64,000 bases of DNA, taken from an uncultured Lachnospiraceae bacterium (GTDB lineage Bacteria > Bacillota > Clostridia > Lachnospirales > Lachnospiraceae). Below, one piece after another: positions 16,973 through 24,561 of this stretch (its first letter is position 1; every line of letters begins with the position of its first letter). The position numbers and the translations under genes were made by a program. The notes under the pieces were generated by a model, which worked only from the letters and a program-made list of their open reading frames with translations, was not told the DNA's origin and ran no database searches. The stretch is taken from positions 1 through 64,000 of the forward strand of contig CALWSG010000062.1 in NCBI GenBank assembly GCA_944384155.1, written 5' to 3'.

Positions 16973-17814
16973 GAGTAGAATAGTGAACGCTTTCCATAGC
17001 TTTGCCTGTATTCGCTTGGTGAAAAACCTGTTATTTTTTTGAATGCATTGGCAAAGTTATGGGAATCATTAAATCCCACATTGTAGGCTATTTGTGATAT
17101 GGAATGGTTAGTGTCTGAAAGCTCTGCCTTAGCCGTATCCATTTTGGCCTGAAGTATATATTGTTTTAATGTCATGCCTGACTGCTCCTTAAACAGAGTG
17201 GACAGGTATTTTGAGTTATATCCGAAATAATCTGCAATTTCTGTCACTGTAATATTTTCACTGCTGTGGTAATGTGCATAGTCAGCTATATCATTAAAAA
17301 TCTGTGTTGTCTTTTTGGATTTTGAATATCTTTTATATAAGCTGTTCTGACAGCCGATTTCCGAGATAATGGCAGTGGTTATGCTGTTATTTAGGGATAT
17401 GTTGTGATAACGCTTGTCTGAATCCTGAAGCTGCTTCATTAATATAATTACACGGTCACAGGAATTCAATGCTCCCTGTAAAGGAACGTATATATTATTG
17501 CTGTCATATGCAATCCGGTCACTGCTTACAGTAGAAAAACCTTCAGGAGATGAGAAGTGGAGCCAGTAAAAAGAGCAGCCGCCCTGTCTGTAGCCATGCT
17601 GATAAGGGTTAGGAGGCATAAGAAGATATTCTGATTTATTTATGGTGTATTTATTCTTATTATCTGCTATGTACAAGGTTCCCTCAGTGACAACCATAAG
17701 CTCAAAGTCTATAAGGTTTCTTGTAAGGTGCATCCATTCATCTGTGGGAGACTGGAATTTACCGCATAAGTTGTGAGAAAGCATTGTGTTGCTTTCGAAA
17801 ACGAAATTAATCAT
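16969..17814 (-). CDS. AraC-family transcriptional regulator, 281 aa
   Basis: The N-terminal half is a cupin-like ligand-binding domain ([20 protein letters not shown], then [13 protein letters not shown]). The C-terminal 100 residues hold the two AraC helix-turn-helices ([20 protein letters not shown] and [20 protein letters not shown]) ending in the family signature [14 protein letters not shown]. Such proteins usually activate sugar-use genes; the nearby arabinofuranosidases make arabinose-type oligosaccharides a candidate signal, but this is inference. The start is ATG 17814, behind GGAG. That ribosome site belongs to a copy of the structured repeat (17817-17961), so its translation may be governed by that element. 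Confidence 0.88.
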   Translation of the reverse strand: MINFVFESNTMLSHNLCGKFQSPTDEWMHLTRNLIDFELMVVTEGTLYIADNKNKYTINKSEYLLMPPNPYQHGYRQGGCSFYWLHFSSPEGFSTVSSDRIAYDSNNIYVPLQGALNSCDRVIILMKQLQDSDKRYHNISLNNSITTAIISEIGCQNSLYKRYSKSKKTTQIFNDIADYAHYHSSENITVTEIADYFGYNSKYLSTLFKEQSGMTLKQYILQAKMDTAKAELSDTNHSISQIAYNVGFNDSHNFANAFKKITGFSPSEYRQSYGKRSLFYS

Positions 17815-17816
17815 AC

Positions 17817-17961
17817 TAATCTCCATTCTGGAGCGTTTTACGCTACAGGCGACGCAAATCTCAAATTTGCGTCTGCCATCAGGGCTTATTTGTGACGCTC
17901 CTGCACAAATAGACGTGTGAAAAATAAGCTATCAAGCTTATTTTTCACACTAATCTCCATT
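17817..17961 (-). repeat. structured dispersed repeat, copy 1
   Basis: Read on the minus strand, the element starts and ends with AATGGAGATTA (17951-17961 and 17817-17827). Between them are a 16-bp hairpin (GTGTGAA...TTCACAC), a stem TATTTGTG/CACAAATA whose loop holds GGAGCGT, a stem GACGCAAAT/ATTTGCGTC with a 5-nt loop, and ACGCTCC, which can pair with that loop. The right repeat supplies the Shine-Dalgarno of the AraC gene; its ATG follows after 2 nt. It is related to copies at 48629-48774 and 56770-56878, with a more diverged 3' half. Confidence 0.85.
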
Positions 17962-18076
17962 TCTGTGCACGTTTTTTGCATGTAACAGACATTATTAAGA
18001 ATAATATAATATAAAAATAAAAGTTTTTCAATAAAAAGAAATAAGAGAAATAGTGTTATATAAATGCAAGGGGCTA

Positions 18077-18105
18077 TTGACAACATATTATATAGATGCT
18101 ATTAT
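18077..18105 (+). promoter_or_regulatory. promoter of degV
   Basis: TTGACA, 17 bp and TATTAT lie about 45 bp before the start at 18149. Confidence 0.65.
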
Positions 18106-18148
18106 ATGTAGTAATGAAAACTATATGTTCCAATGGAGGAAAACTGAT

Positions 18149-18997
18149 ATGAAGTTTAAAATAGTAGCCGACAGCTGTTGCGATTTAGATGAGCAGGGAA
18201 AAAAACTTGATAATATAGAGATAGTACCTCTTACCCTTCACATAGCAGGGACGGATATTGTAGATGATGAAAGCTTTGACCAAATGGATTTTATAAGGAG
18301 AGTGGCTGCAAGCAAGGAATGTCCAAAGTCATCATGTCCTTCTCCGGGAATGTATATGGAGGCATATGAAGGTGATTATGACTGTGTATTTGTTGTAACG
18401 TTATCTGCAAACCTAAGCGGTTCATGGAACAGTGCAGAAGTGGGAAAGAAAATGTATTACGAGGAGCATCCTGATGATGCAAAAAAAATACATGTATTTG
18501 ATTCCTGTTCTGCATCTGCGGGAGAGGCAAGAATAGCAGAATATATACATGAGCTTGCAAGCTCGGGACAGGAAACCTTTGAAACTATAGTAGAGAAGGT
18601 TAATGCCTATAAGCTTGAAATGAAAACGTATTTTGTTATAGAGACACTGGAAACCTTAAGGAAGAACGGAAGACTTACAGGACTTCAGGCAATTATAGCA
18701 AATGTACTTAACATTAAGCCTGTAATGGGGGCTACAGATGACGGAGTTATAATTAAGCTTGACCAGGCAAGGGGCATGGATAAAGCATTAAGGAAGCTGG
18801 CACAGATTATAGCAGAGCAGATAAAAAATCCTTCAGAAAAGGTTCTTGCAATTACACACTGTAATTGTAAGGAGAGAGCACTTGAAATGAAGGCAGAGAT
18901 AGAAAAGCTTGTAAAGTTTAAGGATATAACCATAGGTGATACAAGAGGAGTTGCCACTATGTATGCAAATGACGGAGGAATAATAATTTCAGTATAA
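18149..18997 (+). CDS. DegV-family fatty-acid-binding protein, 282 aa
   Basis: DegV proteins bind a fatty acid and, in Gram-positives, feed exogenous fatty acids to the FakA kinase. Visible features are the opening MKFKIVADSCCDLDEQG, the motif SSCPSPGMYMEAYE, SANLSGSWNSA around the head-group site, and LETLRKNGRL before the C-terminal domain. The start at 18149 follows TGGAGGA; the open frame extends upstream but without a ribosome site. It is a single-gene unit with its own promoter and terminator. No fakA lies nearby, so the partner is unknown. Confidence 0.9.
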   Translation: MKFKIVADSCCDLDEQGKKLDNIEIVPLTLHIAGTDIVDDESFDQMDFIRRVAASKECPKSSCPSPGMYMEAYEGDYDCVFVVTLSANLSGSWNSAEVGKKMYYEEHPDDAKKIHVFDSCSASAGEARIAEYIHELASSGQETFETIVEKVNAYKLEMKTYFVIETLETLRKNGRLTGLQAIIANVLNIKPVMGATDDGVIIKLDQARGMDKALRKLAQIIAEQIKNPSEKVLAITHCNCKERALEMKAEIEKLVKFKDITIGDTRGVATMYANDGGIIISV

Positions 18998-19018
18998 AAG
19001 ATGAATAATGTTAATAAA

Positions 19019-19043
19019 GCGTCGGTAATTGCCGGCGTTTTTT
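19019..19043 (+). terminator. Rho-independent terminator after degV
   Basis: GCGTCGG pairs with CCGGCG around TAATTG; TTTTTT follows. Confidence 0.8.
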
Positions 19044-19185
19044 GTATTATGCTGATTATACCTTTTTGCCAACAAAGAATGACAAAAAGAAATAAAAAAA
19101 TATTTTAAGAAAAGATAAAGCATGATATACTTAAAAAGTATTTTAATACCGTAAATAAAAACCAGAAGAAAGACGGATAAAGAGT

Positions 19186-20940
19186 ATGGCACAATGGATG
19201 ATTTATACGAAAAAGGCAGATTTTAATAAATTAGGGCAAGATTACGGCATTACCCCGGTAACGGCAAGGATAATGATTAACAGAGGAGTTTTGCCTGAGG
19301 AGTTTGAAAGTTTTTTAAGGTGTGACATAAGCAGACTCCATTCACCATGGCTGTTTAAGGATATGGAGCTTTCCGTAAATATAATTACCCATAAGCTTAA
19401 AAGCAAAAAGAAAATAAGAATAATAGGGGATTATGATATAGACGGTGTGTGTGCCACATATATACTTGCTTCGGGAATCAGTGAGATTGGAGGAGTTGTG
19501 GATATTGATATACCTGACAGAGTAAAAGACGGGTACGGAATAAACAAAAAGATTATAGATAAGGCGGCAGACGAGGGTGTTGATACAATAATAACCTGTG
19601 ACAACGGAATAAGTGCAATAGAAGAAATTGATTACGCAGCAGCACAAGGACTTACGGTTATAGTTACAGACCACCATGAGGTGCCTGTTGACGAAGAAGG
19701 GAATTATATAAGGGTAAAGGGAAATGCTGTAATTAATCACAAGCAGCCTGACTGTGGCTATCCATATAAAAATTTGTGCGGTGCAGCAGTTGCATATAAG
19801 CTTATGGAGGCATTGTATGAAAAAGCAGGTATAGAATATAACAGAGAAAAGTATCTTGTTCCGGCGGCTATTGCCACAATAGGCGATGTGGTTGATTTAG
19901 ACGGAGAAAACAGGATTATAGCAAAGAATGGGCTTAAGCTTATAAAAAATACTTCCATTGCGGGGCTTAAGGCATTGACAGATGTATGCGGAATAGATGT
20001 AAATAACATATCCTCATATCATATAGGCTTTATATTGGGACCGTGCTTAAATGCAGGAGGAAGGATTGAAACTGCTAAAATTGCCTACAGGCTTCTTGCA
20101 GAAAAAAGCTATGAAAGGGCATACGAGCTTGCGGAGGAATTAAAGGAATTAAATGACAAAAGAAAAATAATGACAGATAAGGGTGTGGAGGCCGCAAGGC
20201 TTAAGGCACTTGAAAAAGCCGATAAAAATGTACTAATATTATATATAGGAGATATACATGAAAGCATAGCAGGTATAGTAGCAGGAAGAATCAGGGAGCA
20301 GTTTTATAAGCCGGTTGTTATTTTTACTGACTCTGAGGAGCCTGGAATGGTTAAGGGTTCAGGACGCTCAATAAAAGGATATGATATGTTTAAGGAAATG
20401 TCCAAATGCAGATTTTTATTTGCAAAATTCGGAGGACACGAGATGGCAGCAGGTCTGTCAATGAAGAAGGAGAATATAGAAATTTTTGACAGACTTATTA
20501 ATGAAAATGAAAATATGACTAAGGACATTTTAACGGAGAAGCTTTGGATAGATGTAAAAATGCCATTTTCATATATAACGGAAGCCTTTGTTGATGAGCT
20601 TTCTGTACTGGAGCCATTTGGCAAGGGCAATGAAAAGCCTGTATTTGCACAAAAGCCTGTGGAGCTGGTGGGATTTAATATAATGGGAAAGAACAGAAAT
20701 GTTCTTAAAATGACACTGAAAGATATATGGAAATACCCAATACAGGCATTATATTTTGGAGATATAGAAGCTTTAGAGAAAAAAATAAAAGAAAAGTATG
20801 GTGATGAGGAATTTAGAAATGCAAAAATGGGCATGGACAATGAGATAAGGCTTTGCGTGGCTTATTATCCTCAGATAAATACATATAAGGGAAAAACAAC
20901 GGTACAGATAGTAGTAAAAGAAGTTGATTTGCAGGCTTGA
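19186..20940 (+). CDS. recJ: single-stranded-DNA-specific exonuclease
   Basis: A 5'-3' exonuclease for ssDNA in recombination and mismatch or base-excision repair. The DHH phosphoesterase motifs are clear: GDYDIDGVCAT (motif I), CDNGISA (motif II) and TDHHE (motif III), followed by GPCLNAGGRI and the C-terminal DHHA1 part with GRSIKGYDMF and FGGHEMAAG. Length of 584 aa is normal for RecJ of Clostridia. The ribosome site is weak (AAAGAG). The downstream sugar-isomerase-like gene follows after 35 bp. Confidence 0.93.
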   Translation: MAQWMIYTKKADFNKLGQDYGITPVTARIMINRGVLPEEFESFLRCDISRLHSPWLFKDMELSVNIITHKLKSKKKIRIIGDYDIDGVCATYILASGISEIGGVVDIDIPDRVKDGYGINKKIIDKAADEGVDTIITCDNGISAIEEIDYAAAQGLTVIVTDHHEVPVDEEGNYIRVKGNAVINHKQPDCGYPYKNLCGAAVAYKLMEALYEKAGIEYNREKYLVPAAIATIGDVVDLDGENRIIAKNGLKLIKNTSIAGLKALTDVCGIDVNNISSYHIGFILGPCLNAGGRIETAKIAYRLLAEKSYERAYELAEELKELNDKRKIMTDKGVEAARLKALEKADKNVLILYIGDIHESIAGIVAGRIREQFYKPVVIFTDSEEPGMVKGSGRSIKGYDMFKEMSKCRFLFAKFGGHEMAAGLSMKKENIEIFDRLINENENMTKDILTEKLWIDVKMPFSYITEAFVDELSVLEPFGKGNEKPVFAQKPVELVGFNIMGKNRNVLKMTLKDIWKYPIQALYFGDIEALEKKIKEKYGDEEFRNAKMGMDNEIRLCVAYYPQINTYKGKTTVQIVVKEVDLQA

Positions 20941-20975
20941 AATTACAATTTTTATATGAAAGGAAGGAAAATTAA

Positions 20976-21800
20976 ATGATTCAGATAGGCATAAGAGCCC
21001 ATGATATGGAGAAAGCACCAATAGATAAGCTTGTGGAAAATATTAATAAAAAAGGCTTCTCCTGTACCCAGCTTGCACTGTCAAAGGCAATAACATCATT
21101 TAATACTGATATAGAAGCAATGACACCGGGATTTGCTCTTTATTTAAAGAAAATATTTGAGAAAAATAATGTTGATATTGCTGTTTTGGGATGTTATCAG
21201 GAGCTTGGCTGTAAGGAGGATTCAGAATTTAAAAATATCCGTAAGCTGTATGAAGCACACATCCGTTTTGCCGCTCTTTTAGGCTGCGGTATGGTGGGAA
21301 CGGAAACATGGACAAAGGATATGAATGCAGAAAGTGATGAGGCATTGGAAAGGCTTACGGAAAACATGAGGCAAATAGTATCATACGCAGAAAAAATGGG
21401 TGTTATTATAGGCATGGAGCCTGTGGCAGGTCATATAGTATATGACTTCAAAAGGGCAAGAAGGGTTCTTGATAATATAGATTCACCTAATCTGCAGATA
21501 ATATTTGATCCTGTCAATGTTATAACTAAGGATAACTATGAAAATCAGGAGTATATAATAAGGGAAGCCTTTGAGCTTTGCAAGGATGAAATAGCCTGCA
21601 TACATGCAAAGGATTTTATTTTAGATAAGGAGGGAAACATAAAGCCTGTAATAGCAGGTGACGGTATGCTGGACTATAAGCTGCTGTTTCAAATATTAAG
21701 AAGAAAAAAGCCGTTTATTCATGTTTTGCTGGAAGAAACGACGCCGGATAATGTTTTTAATGCAAAGGAATATCTTGAAAATATGTATGAAAAAGCCTGA
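20976..21800 (+). CDS. sugar phosphate isomerase/epimerase-like TIM-barrel protein, 274 aa
   Basis: The xylose-isomerase-like/AP-endonuclease-2 fold is recognisable: IGIRAHDME at the start, GCGMVGTETW, IIGMEPVAGHIVYDFKRARR (the metal-binding E-x-H region), FDPVNVI, IHAKDF and LLEETTP at the C-terminus. Members act on sugars such as tagatose, psicose or inosose with a divalent metal; the substrate cannot be told here. AGGAAGGA precedes the ATG. It lies in a cluster of small metabolic genes after recJ. Confidence 0.8.
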   Translation: MIQIGIRAHDMEKAPIDKLVENINKKGFSCTQLALSKAITSFNTDIEAMTPGFALYLKKIFEKNNVDIAVLGCYQELGCKEDSEFKNIRKLYEAHIRFAALLGCGMVGTETWTKDMNAESDEALERLTENMRQIVSYAEKMGVIIGMEPVAGHIVYDFKRARRVLDNIDSPNLQIIFDPVNVITKDNYENQEYIIREAFELCKDEIACIHAKDFILDKEGNIKPVIAGDGMLDYKLLFQILRRKKPFIHVLLEETTPDNVFNAKEYLENMYEKA

Positions 21801-21854
21801 TAATATTATTTTGTGGGACAAATTTTAAATAAGTTATGACAAAGCGGAGGCGTA

Positions 21855-22580
21855 ATGAAGGTAACATATATTGAACACAGCGGATTTTTACTTGATACGG
21901 AAAAGGAGTATTTTTTGTTTGACTATTATAAGGGAGATATTCCGGATATGGACAGGAATAAACCTCTTACAGTGTTTGTGAGCCATAAACACAGTGATCA
22001 TTACAATCCTGAAATATTCAAGCTTTTGGATAAGTATCCTCATACAAAATATGTAATTGCAAAGGGTGTTCCCTTAAAATATTATATAGCAAGATATAAG
22101 GATATGGGAATAAACCTTGAAGAGTCAGTAATGTCAGTCGTAAAAAACAATGTATATAATATAAGTCTGTTTAATGGAAATGAAATAAAAGTAACCACAT
22201 TAAAGTCAACAGATGCAGGCGTAGCATATCTTTTAGAGTGCGGTGGAAAGACATATTATCACGCAGGAGACTTAAATCTGTGGCTGTGGGAGGGGGAAAG
22301 CAGGAAGTACAACAAAAATATGGAATGTGCATATTTTACAGAGCTTGAAAAGCTTAAAAATATTCATATAGATATTGGGTTTGTTCCTCTCGACCCAAGG
22401 CAGGAAAGCAATGCATATAAAGGGCTTGAGACATTTATGGAATACACAGATACAGATATGGTATTTCCAATGCATTTTTGGGGAGAATATGATATAATAA
22501 AAATGTTTATTAAAAAGAACCATATATACAAAAATAAAATAAAGGTTATTAAAAATAAGGGGCAAGTGTTTAAAATATGA
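21855..22580 (+). CDS. metallo-beta-lactamase-fold hydrolase, 241 aa
   Basis: The opening MKVTYIEHSGFLLDTEKEYF and the zinc motif SHKHSDH (the H-x-H-x-D-H form) place it in the MBL superfamily, in the UlaG-like/Zn-dependent group, with later histidines in YYHAGDLN and MHFWGEYD. The reaction is unknown. GGAGG is 7 nt before the ATG. Its TGA overlaps a possible 31-codon frame by 4 bp (ATGA). Confidence 0.85.
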   Translation: MKVTYIEHSGFLLDTEKEYFLFDYYKGDIPDMDRNKPLTVFVSHKHSDHYNPEIFKLLDKYPHTKYVIAKGVPLKYYIARYKDMGINLEESVMSVVKNNVYNISLFNGNEIKVTTLKSTDAGVAYLLECGGKTYYHAGDLNLWLWEGESRKYNKNMECAYFTELEKLKNIHIDIGFVPLDPRQESNAYKGLETFMEYTDTDMVFPMHFWGEYDIIKMFIKKNHIYKNKIKVIKNKGQVFKI

Positions 22581-22672
22581 AGGTAAAAGGTAATATTAGT
22601 ATGAAAAATAAGCCCGGAACGGAGATTAGTGTAGAAAAGATACACAGAAATGAGGACAATTATGAAGTTTAA
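22577..22672 (+). CDS. possible micro-ORF, 31 aa, coupled to the MBL gene
   Basis: An ATG in an ATGA overlap with the MBL stop opens a frame of 31 codons (start MKVKGNISMKNKPG) that ends 10 bp inside the next gene. The layout would allow stop-restart translation and coupling to the VOC gene. No homology is recognised and the peptide is short, so it may be fortuitous. Confidence 0.3.
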   Translation: MKVKGNISMKNKPGTEISVEKIHRNEDNYEV

Positions 22673-23030
22673 AATGGTACATGAAAATTATAATGTATAT
22701 GATTTAGAGAAATCCTTAGAATTTTATAAAAAGGCATTGGGACTTACGGAGAAAAAGAGAAAAACTGCAAAGGATGGGGAATATATAATCGTTTTCGTGG
22801 GAAATGAGGAAAATGATTTTCTTTTGGAGCTTACATGGTTGAGGGATATGGACAGACCTTACGAGCTTGGAGACTGTGAGTTTCATCTGGCATTTGAAAC
22901 TGATGATTATGAGGCGGCACATAGACTTCATCAGGAGATGGGGTGTATATGTTATGAGAATCCTGAGATGGGAATATATTTTATAACAGATCCGGACGGA
23001 TACTGGCTTGAGATAGTACCAAAAAAATAA
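22662..23030 (+). CDS. VOC-family (glyoxalase I-like) protein, 122 aa
   Basis: One glyoxalase/bleomycin-resistance domain pair: KMVHENYNVYDLEKSLEFYK at the start, the first metal histidine region, LLELTW, then FHLAFETDDYEAAH and FITDPDGYWLEIVP. This matches lactoylglutathione-lyase-like proteins of about 125 aa. The start ATG 22662 was chosen because GAGG lies 7 nt upstream; the earlier in-frame ATG at 22650 has no site. Function could be methylglyoxal detoxification; substrate not determinable. Confidence 0.85.
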   Translation: MKFKMVHENYNVYDLEKSLEFYKKALGLTEKKRKTAKDGEYIIVFVGNEENDFLLELTWLRDMDRPYELGDCEFHLAFETDDYEAAHRLHQEMGCICYENPEMGIYFITDPDGYWLEIVPKK

Positions 23031-23069
23031 TAGTAAAAAAATATAAAAAATACAAAGGAGACAGAAATT

Positions 23070-23900
23070 ATGTATATGTTTACAGATGATTGCCTTACAG
23101 GCATAGAGGTGATAGACAATGAGCACCGGAAGCTTTTTGCTATTATAAATGAAGCCTTTGAGCTTTTGGAAAAACCGGGTATGCAGGCGGCAGGTGCCAA
23201 AAACCTTATAATGGCACTTAAAAGTTATGCAAATACTCATTTTGCCCATGAGGAGGCATATATGGCAAAGATAAAGGATCCTGAGCTTAGCAGGCAAAGG
23301 AGAGAGCATAAAAGCTTTATAGCAAAGATAGATGAAATTAATCTTGATATTTTAAATGACGAGAAGGGAAAGGAAGTTCTGGAGGATACACTAAAGTTTC
23401 TTACACGCTGGCTTTATCATCATATACTTGGAAGTGATATTATGATAGGAAAAATATCTTATAGTGAAGCGGCCGACCCATATGCTTTTACAGATAAGTA
23501 CAGGACAGGGATAGAGCTTGTGGATAATGAGCATATGAAACTTTTTGAGATAATAAGGCAGACAGATGAGGCAATACATGCAGAACTGCTGCATGATAAA
23601 TATGATGTTATTATGGACATAATTGATGAGCTTCGGGATTATACAATACTTCACTTTAATGACGAAGAGAAATATATGGAAAGCATAAAATATGAGGGCT
23701 TAGAGCATCAAAGACTGGCACATCAGGCATTTGTTGACAGGTTAAATGATATAAATCTTAATGAGGTAGATGATAATCAGCAGGAATACCTTGAGGAGCT
23801 TATAGAATTTCTTATGGGCTGGCTTGTGAATCATATATTAAAAATGGATAAGCTTATACCTGTTACATTTACGGATACCGGGGAAAATAAAAATAATTGA
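23070..23900 (+). CDS. bacteriohemerythrin with two tandem domains, 276 aa
   Basis: Two hemerythrin four-helix domains lie in series, about residues 5-130 and 140-268. Each has the diiron ligand pattern: domain 1 IDNEHRKLF, HFAHEEAYM, REHKSF and YHHILGSD; domain 2 VDNEHMKLF, HFNDEEKYM, LAHQAF and NHILKMD. These proteins bind O2 reversibly and may store or sense oxygen, useful to an anaerobe. GGAG lies 9 nt before the ATG. Single-domain forms are commoner; the duplication seems old as the halves differ widely. Confidence 0.9.
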   Translation: MYMFTDDCLTGIEVIDNEHRKLFAIINEAFELLEKPGMQAAGAKNLIMALKSYANTHFAHEEAYMAKIKDPELSRQRREHKSFIAKIDEINLDILNDEKGKEVLEDTLKFLTRWLYHHILGSDIMIGKISYSEAADPYAFTDKYRTGIELVDNEHMKLFEIIRQTDEAIHAELLHDKYDVIMDIIDELRDYTILHFNDEEKYMESIKYEGLEHQRLAHQAFVDRLNDINLNEVDDNQQEYLEELIEFLMGWLVNHILKMDKLIPVTFTDTGENKNN

Positions 23901-24002
23901 AAATATGACTGTAATTTGTTATACTAAAAAATAAAATAAAAATGGGAGATATTTTTAAGTGTTCCCTGTTTTAAATTACATGGCAGAAAGGTCGAAAAGC
24001 GT

Positions 24003-24527
24003 ATGAAAAAGATTGAAGATTATGTGAGAAGTATACCAGATTTTCCGGAAAAGGGCATTATATTCAGAGACGTGACAAGTGTATTGCAGGATGCAGACGG
24101 GCTGCACCTTGCCATTTCGTCCATGGAGGACAAAGTAAAGGATTGGGATTTTGACGTTATAGTAGGTCCTGAGTCAAGGGGATTTATATTTGGCGTACCT
24201 ATTGCATATAATCTTCACAAGCCATTTGTACCGGTGCGCAAGAAAGGAAAGCTTCCGTGTGAAACAGTAAGTGTGGAATACGAACTTGAATATGGAAGTG
24301 CTGTTTTGGAAATTCATAAAGATGCCATAAAGCCGGGACAGAAGGTAGTTATTATAGATGACCTTATGGCTACGGGAGGAACCACGGAAGCAATAATAAA
24401 GCTTGTAAAAAAGCTTGGAGGAGAGGTTACAGGCGTAGTTTTTCTTATGGAGCTTGCGGGGCTTAAGGGAAGGGAAAAGCTTAAGGATATAAAGGTAGAA
24501 TCAGTTATATGCTATCAGGGAAAGTAA
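24003..24527 (+). CDS. apt: adenine phosphoribosyltransferase
   Basis: Salvages adenine to AMP with PRPP. The sequence opens MKKIEDYVRSIPDFPEKGI, has GPESRGFIFG (adenine contact region), RKKGKLPCETVSVEYELEYG, and the PRPP loop VVIIDDLMATGGTT (about residues 117-130). Length of 174 aa is normal. It precedes rel by 28 bp after codon end plus ribosome site, the common apt-rel order of Firmicutes. Confidence 0.96.
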   Translation: MKKIEDYVRSIPDFPEKGIIFRDVTSVLQDADGLHLAISSMEDKVKDWDFDVIVGPESRGFIFGVPIAYNLHKPFVPVRKKGKLPCETVSVEYELEYGSAVLEIHKDAIKPGQKVVIIDDLMATGGTTEAIIKLVKKLGGEVTGVVFLMELAGLKGREKLKDIKVESVICYQGK

Positions 24528-24561
24528 GGGGTACTTAATTATACAGATTGGAGAGATGTAT

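Noticed and set aside
17886..18086. Minus-strand frame of 66 codons starting upstream of the AraC gene
   Set aside because: It is hydrophobic A/T noise that runs into the structured repeat; part of its coding is the repeat hairpin itself.
19342..19740. Minus-strand frame of 132 codons
   Set aside because: It is the antisense of recJ, Tyr/Cys-rich as expected from reverse reading; no ribosome site.
22716..23309. Long minus-strand frame of 197 codons
   Set aside because: Antisense of two well-supported genes (VOC and hemerythrin).
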